IMG/VR virus record: IMGVR_UViG_3300048927_000230
Span: 1 to 63,104 of that record
Reading direction: 5' to 3' (one strand)
Origin: a virus
Length of the DNA stretch: 63,104 bases
Under the pieces are notes generated by a model, which did no database searches, was not told the origin of the DNA, and saw nothing but the letters and a program-made list of their open reading frames with translations. Positions 7,619 to 15,203 of this stretch are shown in pieces (the first letter of the stretch is position 1; each line of letters starts with the position of its first letter). Both the position numbers and the translations under genes were made by a program.

Positions 7619-8067
7619 TCGCGCCCCCGGAGTGCGTCGGGATGATGCAGGATCGTCTCGCCCATGATGCGGTTGCCTGCATTATCCTCTTGAACAAGAC
7701 GATGGCCGCTTGCGGTTGTTCGTCCCGGCGAGTCTGCGGCGTCGTTGCCACCCCACCCCGCCTGCCGTTCTGGCGCAGGGTGCATCGCTTCAATCATTGC
7801 GAAGTTCGCGGCATCAACAAGAAAGTGCTTGTTGCCGCATGCACGGTACTTGGCCATCCGGGCGCGAACGTCACTGGCCGCATCAAATTTGAGCGGATAG
7901 GCGTCGGCAACGCGGCCATACTTGTGAAAGCTGACCATCATAGCTGACAGCATGCGGACCACGAAATCGGGGTCAAACTCGGTGATCGGCACGCCAGCAG
8001 CGGCCATGTATTCGCGAACAGCGCGGCGGATCGCATCGGCGCCTTCGCCTTTTATTTCGGTTATCAT
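7615..8067 (-). CDS. Hypothetical phage protein
   Basis: The product is 150 residues. The N-terminal 90 residues are helical (DAIRRAVREYMAAAGVPITE and so on) and the C-terminus is disordered and His-rich. It follows the HTH gene with a four-base overlap. No recognised domain. Confidence 0.65.
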   Translation of the reverse strand: MITEIKGEGADAIRRAVREYMAAAGVPITEFDPDFVVRMLSAMMVSFHKYGRVADAYPLKFDAASDVRARMAKYRACGNKHFLVDAANFAMIEAMHPAPERQAGWGGNDAADSPGRTTASGHRLVQEDNAGNRIMGETILHHPDALRGRE

Positions 8068-8546
8068 GCCGCAATTCCTTCAAAAAGCGATGCCTGGCCC
8101 GGCAATACGCGGGAGCGCTTGGCGCTCTTGGGTGGTTCGGGTCGCCTCTCCGCAACGCCGCCGATTGCGGCGGGCGCACGGGTGGCGAGGGGCACGCGGC
8201 AGACGGTGGCAAGAAGCTGGCAAAGTAGGGCATTCTTGTCGCCCCACTTCTCTGCCAGCTTATCCAGCCCCGCCTGCACGTCGGGCGGCAGATGCTCCAA
8301 ACGGGGCACCGGCACCACGGCCCAGCCAAGGGCACCCAACGCGGCCTCAAGCGATTCAAGGTTTGGGCGGTTCTGCCCGCGCCACGCCTTTACGGTTGAT
8401 TGCAGGACTCCGGCCCGCCACTCCAATTCGTCATAGGTGACGCCCTGACGCCGCATTTCAGCAAAGACGATCTTGGCCATCGGGTTGCACCGTTCGGGGA
8501 CGGTAATCTTTGACGGGCGGACAGGCGGTGCGGTGTCGCGTGCCAT
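8064..8546 (-). CDS. Helix-turn-helix DNA-binding protein
   Basis: The product is 160 residues. Residues 22-70 (MAKIVFAEMRRQGVTYDELE, then GVLQSTVKAWRG and an LEAALGALGW strand) form an XRE-like helix-turn-helix. The C-terminal half is Pro/Ala/Arg-rich. GGAG lies nine bases before ATG 8546. It may regulate the operon or bind the origin; its place beside the clamp gene leaves both open. Confidence 0.7.
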   Translation of the reverse strand: MARDTAPPVRPSKITVPERCNPMAKIVFAEMRRQGVTYDELEWRAGVLQSTVKAWRGQNRPNLESLEAALGALGWAVVPVPRLEHLPPDVQAGLDKLAEKWGDKNALLCQLLATVCRVPLATRAPAAIGGVAERRPEPPKSAKRSRVLPGQASLFEGIAA

Positions 8547-8547
8547 G

Positions 8548-8943
8548 TTAGTCGCTCCAGTACTGGCGGTCTTCGGAGAGGGCGTCGACCGGCGAAATCA
8601 TGACATCATCGTCGCGGCGGCAGTCGCTTTCCCATGCCTCATAGGATGCGAAGCCCTCGCGCCACGCTTCCAGCCAGCCCCAGCGAAAAGGGCTTTTGTG
8701 AAGAAGGCGGGCATAGCGAAATTGCCACCACCATCGATAAAGGAGCGCGCTGGGCAGGGTGGCGCAAAGCAGGCTCCACAGGACCACCGAAATGCCGATG
8801 TTCGCGGCGCCATAGATGAAACCGTTGGCAGGGCTGAGAACGATGAGGCCAGCCATGCCAAGCAGCACCATAATCGATACGACGGCGATGCCGTCACCGA
8901 TCGCGAGAAACCCCGCCAGCGCGAATCGCGCGGCCCGGCTCAT
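8548..8943 (-). CDS. Small membrane protein
   Basis: The product is 131 residues. Three hydrophobic segments occupy about the first 65 residues (ALAGFLAIGDGIAVVSIMVL, then VLSPANGFIYGAANIGISVV, then LLCATLPSALLYRW), and the tail is Trp-rich, soluble and acidic. Inner-membrane location is expected. No family recognised. Confidence 0.65.
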   Translation of the reverse strand: MSRAARFALAGFLAIGDGIAVVSIMVLLGMAGLIVLSPANGFIYGAANIGISVVLWSLLCATLPSALLYRWWWQFRYARLLHKSPFRWGWLEAWREGFASYEAWESDCRRDDDVMISPVDALSEDRQYWSD

Positions 8944-9200
8944 GCCGCCACCTTCAGAGCAGCCGTCACGGTCGGCACGCCGCGCACGATCTTGACGCCC
9001 TCGGCCTCAAATTCCAGCACCTTCACGTCGGGATGGCTGGTCGGGAAGGTTTCTCCGAACTGAGTAGCCATGCGGATGAAACCGCCGCCATACGGGACGT
9101 AAACCTTTTCGCCCCGGCGATAGACTTTGACCTGCTTGTGCACGCCCTTCTTGAGCGAAATAATTGCGCTCGAATCTTCAATTGCGGTGAAGAGTTCCAT
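8940..9200 (-). CDS. Small beta-rich hypothetical protein
   Basis: The product is 86 residues from ATG 9200. It alternates hydrophobic and charged residues (VHKQVKVYRRGEKVYVPYGG), which suggests a small beta barrel. It follows the clamp gene by 13 bases. A longer upstream reading would overlap the clamp gene and lacks support. Confidence 0.6.
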   Translation of the reverse strand: MELFTAIEDSSAIISLKKGVHKQVKVYRRGEKVYVPYGGGFIRMATQFGETFPTSHPDVKVLEFEAEGVKIVRGVPTVTAALKVAA

Positions 9201-9213
9201 AGTTCTTGTCCCC

Positions 9214-10341
9214 TTACAGCGTGGGCATGAGCAGCCCGATAAAGTCGGGCGCGTCGTGGGAAATGATGATATGCGGGACCATCTTGCCGTCATCGGGTTC
9301 CGGCGGCTGCTCTATGGTCAATTCCGGCACGTTCAGCGTGCGGATAAAGTCTGCCGCGTAGCGAGGATTGAATTTGAATGGCCGGAAAACTTCACTGACT
9401 TCCGCGTCCAGTCGCTCGATCGCTTCTCCGCCTTTCTGATTATTGGCCGTAAGAAGGATGGCACCATCGTCGGGCGCGAAGGTGATCGCAGCATAACGAT
9501 CCGCTCCGGCGATGGTGTTGGCCCGGTCGAGGCAGTCCACAAAGTCGGCCCGCTTGAAATGGGCGGTCGGCAAATCGTCACGCGCCGGGACGACGCGCAT
9601 ATATTCGGGGAACGTCCCCTCGATCAGCTTCGCGGCGAGGCGAAGATTGTCGGCCGACAAGCTGATCGACTTTTCGTTCACCGCCACGGCAACGGATGTT
9701 GCGCCCTTGAAGACTTGCAAGGCCGCATCGACCGTTTCGACCGGCACGATAACGCGCGGGCAGTTTTCAGCGCCCTCCGGTATCGGCATGCCGGAGAGGG
9801 CAAGCCGGTGTCCGTCAGTGGCCACGAAGTGCATCGCGTCACCGAGCGTCACGTCGATGCAGACGCCTTGCAAATACCACTGATTATCGGCGGTCGACGT
9901 TGCGAAACGAACCCGGCTGAATGCGCGCTCGAAATCCTGCCCATTCAGATTGAAATTGCTGGTGGCAGGCTGATCGGCCCAAGCGGGGAAGCTGTCAGCC
10001 GAGATCGTACCCAGCTTTACGCGGGACCGGCCACCTTTGACGGTAAGGACGCCCTCGTCCGTCAGTTCAAGACTAACCTCCGTCGCCTTCTGATGCTTGC
10101 CGATCAGTGTTTTGAGCGCGTCGAAGCCGACCAAGAAACGGCCTGACGCCTCAACCTTCGCGGTAATGTTCGCTTCAGCAAAGCGGTCAATGTCGCAGGA
10201 TGCCAGCGAAATGGTCTGTGCGTCAGCGTCGGCAGTGATGCGGACACATTCCAGCGCTGGAATGACGCCCTTCTTCTGGGCCACCGCGCCGCCCCGGTCG
10301 ATCAGGGCTGCGAAGATGGGCTGGGGGATGAGGGCGCGCAT
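9214..10341 (-). CDS. dnaN: DNA polymerase III beta subunit (sliding clamp)
   Basis: The product is 375 residues, the full length of a bacterial beta clamp with three DnaN domains. Recognisable segments include a VSLELTDEGVLTVKGGRSRV strand, MHFVATDGHRLALS in domain 2, a GTFPEYMRVVP segment and the C-terminal LLMPTL end that shapes the peptide-binding pocket. It encircles DNA as a dimer and tethers polymerases, ligase and repair factors. The phage has no visible replicative polymerase of its own, so the clamp must work with host or phage factors. It starts at ATG 10341, overlapping the upstream lipoprotein gene. Confidence 0.95.
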   Translation of the reverse strand: MRALIPQPIFAALIDRGGAVAQKKGVIPALECVRITADADAQTISLASCDIDRFAEANITAKVEASGRFLVGFDALKTLIGKHQKATEVSLELTDEGVLTVKGGRSRVKLGTISADSFPAWADQPATSNFNLNGQDFERAFSRVRFATSTADNQWYLQGVCIDVTLGDAMHFVATDGHRLALSGMPIPEGAENCPRVIVPVETVDAALQVFKGATSVAVAVNEKSISLSADNLRLAAKLIEGTFPEYMRVVPARDDLPTAHFKRADFVDCLDRANTIAGADRYAAITFAPDDGAILLTANNQKGGEAIERLDAEVSEVFRPFKFNPRYAADFIRTLNVPELTIEQPPEPDDGKMVPHIIISHDAPDFIGLLMPTL

Positions 10342-10628
10342 CAGTTGGCGAGGCCAATTTGATTGTCAGCCGGTCCCGCACAAATTGGCTGGCCCATATG
10401 ATCGAGGCGGGGCGTCAAGCTTGGCTCGCGATAGCCGATTGCGATGTATTCGCAGCCACTCGCGGCGTCGGTCACTATGCCGATATCGCCAGAAATTGTG
10501 AGTCCGGAGAAGACTTCGCCGTCAACGCGGCTGGAAAATTCTTGGGAGTATCGGGCGTGAAGCCCGCCGCACGCCAGCAAGGCGAGCAGAGGGGTGGCGG
10601 CAAAAAGCCGCATGACATGACGGTTCAA
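10341..10628 (-). CDS. Lipoprotein-like, possibly DUF6440-related
   Basis: The product is 95 residues, first gene of the leftward operon. The N-terminus is a signal sequence with LLALLACGG, close to a lipobox. The rest (FSGLTISGDIGIVTDAASGC, then IAIGYREPSLTPRLDHMGQP) resembles the DUF6440 pattern in which a short beta hairpin ends in a TPLLDxxGxP turn. That match is from memory and tentative. The ribosome site AAGGA lies rather far upstream, between operator words. Confidence 0.6.
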   Translation of the reverse strand: MNRHVMRLFAATPLLALLACGGLHARYSQEFSSRVDGEVFSGLTISGDIGIVTDAASGCEYIAIGYREPSLTPRLDHMGQPICAGPADNQIGLAN

Positions 10629-10696
10629 CGGATGATTCCTTCGGACGGTTGGAACTGTCCGTCAGCTATCCGTTGTCATCCGTCATGTCAACGGAT
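10628..10696 (-). promoter_or_regulatory. Leftward promoter and operators of the dnaN operon
   Basis: On the minus strand TTGACA (10686-10691), a 17-bp spacer and TAGCTG (10663-10668) face the 10628 gene. Plus-strand ATCCGT words lie at 10668 and 10678, ten bp apart, and the inverted word ACGGAT lies at 10691 and 10628. The promoter is thus built from operator words, as in the immunity region, and should be shut in the lysogen if the repressor binds them (inference). Confidence 0.55.
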
Positions 10697-10758
10697 CATA
10701 GGAACAAATTTTCTCTGATCCGGCGGCGTGAGCGCTAGACCAATGAAATGAAGGAAAA

Positions 10759-11463
10759 TTATCCGACAGAACCGATAATGCGATGGATGGAGGCAATTTC
10801 TTCTGCATTCACAGAACGGGAACGCAGCTTCTCCGGCGCGCCGATGAAATCGAAGCCTACCGATTCGCCATCAGCGGCCGCGAGTCGCGCTACACCAGCC
10901 TCGCCGTTCTGGAATTTGACGAAGACGAAATCCCCAACGCGCGGCGAAGCCGCTGGGGAAATATAGACCACTTCACCCGCCATATAGCGCGGCGCGTTCA
11001 TATCGTTGGGCACCGTGAAGGCATAAGCGCCACGAACATGCTCAAGAGAAGGCAGAGTAGGTAACATGCCCACTGGATCGCCAGTGAACGGGAGAAACGC
11101 TTGATTCATCGCGATATTTGCCCCGACCGCATATAGGGGGACCATGATTTGGTGATTGCCCCCGCCCGAACCGCCCAGAGAGGTTGGCGGTGCCGATCCC
11201 CCCGGAACATCACCGCTCGCAACCAACTGCGAAATGCTCATTTCAAGCACTTCAGCCAGCTTTATAATGTTGTCTTCGCTGGGCTTTTTGCTTCGTCCAC
11301 TTAAGAAATCGTTAACAAAACTAAGCCCCAAACCCGCCATTTCCGAGGCTTCCCTAGCGGAAACGCGCATCTGCTTAAGCCTGGCCCGCGTCCGCAGCCG
11401 CATCGCGTCAAGCTGCTCAGGGGTCAATCCATCCGTCATAATATCCGTTCCATCCGTTGACAT
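10759..11463 (-). CDS. CI-like phage repressor with an S24-type C-terminal domain
   Basis: The product is 234 residues. An XRE-like helix-turn-helix occupies about 18-82 (RVSAREASEMAGLGLSFVND). A Gly/Pro-rich linker follows, then a LexA/CI-type dimerisation fold at 105-230. At the usual catalytic serine position it reads VPNDMNAPRY, and at the usual lysine position GVARL, so the Ser/Lys dyad seems absent. Self-cleavage is then unlikely. The start at ATG 11463 sits inside operator words; ATG 11439 is an alternative. The operator-rich region upstream and the divergent replication operon mark this as the immunity gene. Confidence 0.88.
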   Translation of the reverse strand: MSTDGTDIMTDGLTPEQLDAMRLRTRARLKQMRVSAREASEMAGLGLSFVNDFLSGRSKKPSEDNIIKLAEVLEMSISQLVASGDVPGGSAPPTSLGGSGGGNHQIMVPLYAVGANIAMNQAFLPFTGDPVGMLPTLPSLEHVRGAYAFTVPNDMNAPRYMAGEVVYISPAASPRVGDFVFVKFQNGEAGVARLAAADGESVGFDFIGAPEKLRSRSVNAEEIASIHRIIGSVG

Positions 11464-11485
11464 GACGGAAGCCGTCCGTTACTTC
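11431..11485 (+). promoter_or_regulatory. Rightward early promoter with operator words
   Basis: TTGACA (11457-11462), a 17-bp spacer and TACTTC (11480-11485) point to the 11604 operon. The spacer contains GACGG-AAG-CCGTC, a small inverted repeat. ATCCGT words occur at 11431, 11443 and 11452. The promoter overlaps the repressor start codon, so repressor bound here would block it while transcription of the repressor itself passes through. Confidence 0.6.
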
Positions 11486-11524
11486 CGTCATCGCTCCTGA
11501 CCGACAGGAGCATCCGTTGCATCC

Positions 11525-11553
11525 GCTATACCCGTAAAAAATCCGTCTGTGAA
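11525..11553 (-). promoter_or_regulatory. Leftward repressor promoter
   Basis: On the minus strand TTCACA (11548-11553), spacer GACGGATTTTTTACGGG and TATAGC (11525-11530) make a 17-bp-spaced promoter for the repressor gene. The spacer ends GACGG/ACGGG match the palindromic-spacer family seen at other phage promoters. Its predicted start is only about 25 bp from that of the rightward promoter and faces it, so the two should interfere. Confidence 0.55.
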
Positions 11554-11603
11554 TACGTGGGCGGAATGAATCAGGGTTAACGAAATCAATTTTGGAGCGA
11601 TTT

Positions 11604-12416
11604 ATGGCAATTAGCCTTGCTTCCTTGAAGAAAACCAGCGGGAAAGCCCATCCGCTGACGTTTATTTATGGGCCGGAAAAGGTCGGCAAGACGACCTTGG
11701 CCGCCGAATGGCCGAATCCCGTGCTGATTCGGACGGCGGGCGAAAACCCACCGGCAGAAATCGGCTTGCCCAGCTTCGACAACGAAGACGGCACGACGAA
11801 AATCACTGATTATGATGCGTTGATGAGCGCAATCGAAGCGCTGTTCGTGGAAGACCACGGCTTCGAAACGCTCATCGCCGACGCCATCGACGGTATCGAG
11901 CGTCTGGTCTGGGCCGAAACCTGCAAGCGCCACGGGTGGAAGAGTCTGGAGGAGCCGGGCTATGGCCGCGGCTACATCGAGGCCGATCAGGTCTGGGGCG
12001 AATTTTTCGACGCCATGCGCGCCCTGAATGAACAAAAGGGCATGAAAATCGTCCTGCTGGGCCATGTCGAAATCAAGAGTTTCGATGACCCGGCCAACGG
12101 CAGCTATTCGCGCTTCCAGCCGAACTTGCACAAGCGTGCATCCGATGCCCTCAAGGCCATGTGCGACATTATCGCTTTCGTGAGTCACCGCGTGTCGATC
12201 ACGAAGGAAAAAACCGGATTCGGCGCCGAAAAGACGACCGCGGGCGGGCAGGGGCTGCGCATGATCTATCTGGAGGCGCGCCCCGGCTACGTGGCTGGCA
12301 ATCGCTATTCGATGCCGGACTCGCTGCAATACACGAAGGGCAAGGGATTCGCGGCGATCGCCAAGCACCTGCCCGCTCCGGCCAACACCTCAAACGAGAA
12401 GGAGCAGGCCGCATGA
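11604..12416 (+). CDS. RecA-like AAA ATPase, probable recombination mediator (Sak4-like)
   Basis: The product is 270 residues. Walker A is GPEKVGKTT near residues 23-31, and ETLIADAID fits Walker B. A conserved LLGHVEIK strand and a C-terminal RPGYVAGNRYSMPD segment follow, as in phage RecA-core ATPases of the AAA_24/Sak4 group that work with single-strand-binding proteins in annealing. The DUF669 protein, nuclease and helicase downstream fit a recombination module. ATG 11604 follows GGAG; the TTG at 11592 is less likely. First gene of the rightward operon. Confidence 0.85.
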   Translation: MAISLASLKKTSGKAHPLTFIYGPEKVGKTTLAAEWPNPVLIRTAGENPPAEIGLPSFDNEDGTTKITDYDALMSAIEALFVEDHGFETLIADAIDGIERLVWAETCKRHGWKSLEEPGYGRGYIEADQVWGEFFDAMRALNEQKGMKIVLLGHVEIKSFDDPANGSYSRFQPNLHKRASDALKAMCDIIAFVSHRVSITKEKTGFGAEKTTAGGQGLRMIYLEARPGYVAGNRYSMPDSLQYTKGKGFAAIAKHLPAPANTSNEKEQAA

Positions 12417-12820
12417 GGGGTCTCGGTATGATGGGCGCGATTGCCGCGCTGGCAAGCAGTGCAATGTCTTTCGGCGGACGGGTGGCAATGTCCATCGGCG
12501 CGCCGTCGCTGGAATCGCTTCGTCGCGAACCGATGAAGGATGCGCGCCGGAAGGCTGCAAAAGCGCGCGACCCCTATTTCGGCATCAAGTCGAAGGGGCG
12601 CACGGGGGCGCGGGCGCGGGCGCAACTGATGGTGGCGGCGCGCCGGAAGACGTCGGTTGGCAAGCTGGATGCGCGCGGCGCTGATCAGTCCAATCCCTTC
12701 AAGGATTATGACCGCCGCATCGCCTACAACAGTGCGGTTCGAAACCTGAGTGGCGCTTTCCCCGATGCCGCATTCGTGCGGGCGCTTGCCATGAAGTCGG
12801 CACGGAGGGTTGCAGCATGA
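12413..12820 (+). CDS. Basic hypothetical protein
   Basis: The product is 135 residues, Arg/Lys/Ala-rich, with a weakly hydrophobic N-terminus (GMMGAIAALASSAMSF). The middle part (GRTGARARAQLMVAARRKTS) is strongly basic and may bind nucleic acid. ATG 12413 overlaps the stop of the ATPase gene. Unassigned. Confidence 0.6.
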   Translation: MRGLGMMGAIAALASSAMSFGGRVAMSIGAPSLESLRREPMKDARRKAAKARDPYFGIKSKGRTGARARAQLMVAARRKTSVGKLDARGADQSNPFKDYDRRIAYNSAVRNLSGAFPDAAFVRALAMKSARRVAA

Positions 12821-13080
12821 GCGGGGCGGCGCAGCAATCCACGCGCAGCGGCATCGGCTTTGCTGGCCTGCTAACTCTGGTTTTCGTGATCGCCAAGCTG
12901 ATGGGCGCGGTGACGTGGCCGTGGTGGCTGGTGTTCCTGCCAATTTACATCTTGCCGCTCGTCGTGCTGGCGATCATGGCCGCAGTTCTGGCCGTGGCGG
13001 GCGTCGGCTGGGCGCTGGTCTGGCTTTTCTCTCTGGTCGCGCCGTACTTCTATCGCGCGTATCGCAAAGTTCGGGGGTGA
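12817..13080 (+). CDS. Small two-helix membrane protein
   Basis: The product is 87 residues with two clear transmembrane segments (GLLTLVFVIAKLMGAV and a longer LPLVVLAIMAAVLAVAGVGW stretch) separated by a Trp-rich turn, TWPWWLVFLP. Many phages carry a protein of this shape in their early operon; the role is unknown. ATGA overlap with the gene before it. Confidence 0.7.
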   Translation: MSGAAQQSTRSGIGFAGLLTLVFVIAKLMGAVTWPWWLVFLPIYILPLVVLAIMAAVLAVAGVGWALVWLFSLVAPYFYRAYRKVRG

Positions 13081-13205
13081 GCGCTTCGGCGCCACCCAAC
13101 CCGCCCCCAATGTCCAATCGCTTGCGCTTAGCGCTCTTTGCAACCCTCGCGCTTGCCGCGTGGGCCGCCATTTCTGCACCCAATTTTCCCTTGAAAGGCT
13201 TCTGA
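13077..13205 (+). CDS. 42-residue membrane microprotein
   Basis: GTG 13077 overlaps the upstream stop (GTGA), giving a 42-residue product with a Pro-rich start and one hydrophobic segment (LALFATLALAAWAAISA). ATG 13110 is a shorter alternative. The hydrophobicity and coupling favour a real gene, but it is short. It ends three bases before the DUF669 gene. Confidence 0.45.
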   Translation: MSASAPPNPPPMSNRLRLALFATLALAAWAAISAPNFPLKGF

Positions 13206-13208
13206 CTT

Positions 13209-13811
13209 ATGGCTTCCCTTGGTGGTTATCTTGAACAGGATACCGTCCCCGATACCGGCAATGGCGGCGGTGGCGAACCGCACCCGGTCGGCATCTATGA
13301 ATTCGAAATGCGCGAGTCCGACGTGAAGGCGACCGGCGGCGGCACGGGGCTGATGGCGGCATATGTCGCATTCGGCACCGGCAACAGCCAGGCGCCCAGC
13401 GACAACAAGGACAAGCGCGTCTGGGTCAATTTCAATATCAAGAACAAGAGCGCGCAGGCGCAATCCATCGGCCAGTCGCAATATAAGGCGCTGTACGAAG
13501 CCTGTGGCGGCGTCGACGTCGTGCGCTGCGAATATCACCAGATGGAGGAAACCGACCGGCTGCATTTCCTGCCGTTCTGGGCCGAGGTCGTGCATGAGCA
13601 GCGCAAGACGAAGGATTCCGGTTACAAGGAACTGGCATTCAAGCCGGACGGCTCGCCCGACATGCAGGCCGTGTTCAAGCGCTTTATGTTCGAAGGCATG
13701 GACGACGTCGCACAGTCCCCGCCGCCCAGCAAGGCGCCCGCGCAGAAGTCCGAACCCGAACAGAAACCCGCACCGGCAGCCGGGCGCGCGCGCCCCTGGT
13801 CGAAGCCCTGA
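13209..13811 (+). CDS. DUF669 family protein (putative ssDNA-binding protein)
   Basis: The product is 200 residues. The PVGIYEFEMRESDVKATGGG start, the KRVWVNFNIKN strand and IGQSQYKALYEACG match the DUF669 layout, a family often encoded beside phage RecA-like ATPases and thought to coat single-stranded DNA. The C-terminus is Pro-rich and ends RARPWSKP. Its place between the ATPase and the nuclease supports a recombination role. Confidence 0.8.
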   Translation: MASLGGYLEQDTVPDTGNGGGGEPHPVGIYEFEMRESDVKATGGGTGLMAAYVAFGTGNSQAPSDNKDKRVWVNFNIKNKSAQAQSIGQSQYKALYEACGGVDVVRCEYHQMEETDRLHFLPFWAEVVHEQRKTKDSGYKELAFKPDGSPDMQAVFKRFMFEGMDDVAQSPPPSKAPAQKSEPEQKPAPAAGRARPWSKP

Positions 13812-13818
13812 CCTGAAC

Positions 13819-13838
13819 GGGGCGGCTTAGTCCGCCCC
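13819..13838 (+). terminator. GC-rich hairpin after the DUF669 gene
   Basis: GGGGCGG (13819-13825) pairs with CCGCCCC (13832-13838) over a 6-base loop. There is no following T-run, so it could attenuate transcription or stabilise the upstream mRNA rather than act as a full intrinsic terminator. Confidence 0.4.
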
Positions 13839-13893
13839 ACACCCTTCCCAATCTCAAAATTTCACCAACTCTTATTTAAGGGAATGATCCCGC

Positions 13894-14211
13894 ATGCCTC
13901 CCGTAACCGTGAAAGTTCTGCACGTCGAAAAGGTGCAGGTTACTGCCGAAAATGAACTGGAAATCCTGAGAGGCGAATACGAGCGCCGGTACGACGACCG
14001 GGATTTCTGCGAAGGCGACGACGTCGAATTCATCCGCGAAGGTCGCCAGCGTCATGCCGACGCTTTTGGCGCCAACTATGTCGGCAAGCGCGCCGTTGTA
14101 ACGGCGCTGTCAGAGAATGGCGAAGACGTGAAGGTGTTGGCCATCACGGCTGATGGCTCGTTCGGTGAATTCTGGACGCCCGAAGCCTGCCTGGTGCGGA
14201 TCAAGGCATAA
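13894..14211 (+). CDS. Hypothetical protein
   Basis: The product is 105 residues, acidic, with VKVLHVEKVQVTAENELEIL and a final GEFWTPEACLVRIKA strand. It looks like a small beta-rich protein. Its TAA shares a base with the next ATG (TAATG). Unassigned member of the recombination operon. Confidence 0.65.
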   Translation: MPPVTVKVLHVEKVQVTAENELEILRGEYERRYDDRDFCEGDDVEFIREGRQRHADAFGANYVGKRAVVTALSENGEDVKVLAITADGSFGEFWTPEACLVRIKA

Positions 14212-15203
14212 TGGCCAAGCTTCCGCCGCTCAATAACAGCCGCTTGGCCGAAATGGTTTACGCTGCGCGTGCGGCGGAAGCCAATGATTGGGATGGGCTT
14301 GGCTTCAGCCCTTCCATGCTGGACTCATCGTGCGACAAGTTCCTTTGGCTGTCGCTCCGCTGGGCATTTCCGAAAGAGAAGATCGGCGGGCGGCAACACT
14401 TGCTGTTCGATAGCGGCCACTATCACGAAGCCAAAATGGTGGAAGGCCTGCGCCGCGCAGGGCTGGAACTGCACGAAGTGGACCCCGACACCGGCAAGCA
14501 ATTCCCCGTCCGCGCGCTGGCCGATCATCTGCGCGGCAAAATGGATGGCCGCATAGATCGCGGCGTGCCGGAGGCGCCGGAGAAACTGCACCTATTCGAA
14601 GCGAAATCCCACGGCGAAAAGTCGTGGAAGGCGCTGATTAAAGGGCCGACCGTCAAGGAAGGCAAATTCGCCCATTGGGTGCAGATGCAAGTCTATATGG
14701 GCATCACGGGTATTGACCGCTGCCTATATGGCGCGGTCTGCAAATCCACGGACGAATTGCACTTCGAACGCGTTCGGTTCGATCATGAATTCTATACGCG
14801 CCTTATCACCCGGCTAGACCGCATTTTGCGCACTTCGGAGCCGCCTGCCGGTATCTGTAAGGACGCAAAGGATTTTCAGGGCATGTTCTGCCGTGCGCGG
14901 GCCTTGTGCTTCGAATTCAGCTTTGCGCGCGTGAATTGCCGGACCTGTGTTCACAGCAACCCGGAAATGACCGGCAATGCCGCGTGGTCGTGCGCCCGAC
15001 ACGTCCAGCCGATCAATGCTGATCAGCAGCGCGAAGCGTGCCCCAATCATCTTTATATTCCGCAGCTTGTCCCCGGCGAAATGCTGGACGTGAGCGAGGA
15101 CGCTGAAACGATCCAGTACCGGCTGCATGACGGCCGCACATGGACGGACGGCGAAGACCGGGCCGACGCGCCCATTGCTGTTGAGGCAAATCCCAATGAC
15201 TGA
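14211..15203 (+). CDS. PD-(D/E)XK nuclease, Cas4/RecB-like
   Basis: The product is 330 residues. The nuclease core shows a buried Asp in GKMDGRID, FEAKS (the E-x-K pair near 142-146) and WVQMQVYMGITG (the Q-x-x-x-Y helix). Cys residues lie at FCRAR, LCFEF, NCRTC and further on, consistent with an iron-sulphur cluster as in Cas4/AddB-type exonucleases. It probably resects DNA ends for the ATPase/ssDNA-binding pair. Overlaps the methyltransferase start by eight bases. Confidence 0.85.
   Translation: MAKLPPLNNSRLAEMVYAARAAEANDWDGLGFSPSMLDSSCDKFLWLSLRWAFPKEKIGGRQHLLFDSGHYHEAKMVEGLRRAGLELHEVDPDTGKQFPVRALADHLRGKMDGRIDRGVPEAPEKLHLFEAKSHGEKSWKALIKGPTVKEGKFAHWVQMQVYMGITGIDRCLYGAVCKSTDELHFERVRFDHEFYTRLITRLDRILRTSEPPAGICKDAKDFQGMFCRARALCFEFSFARVNCRTCVHSNPEMTGNAAWSCARHVQPINADQQREACPNHLYIPQLVPGEMLDVSEDAETIQYRLHDGRTWTDGEDRADAPIAVEANPND

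Noticed and set aside
14211-15203. Cas4 as part of a CRISPR system
   Set aside because: No cas genes or repeats nearby; the recombination-operon context explains the nuclease.
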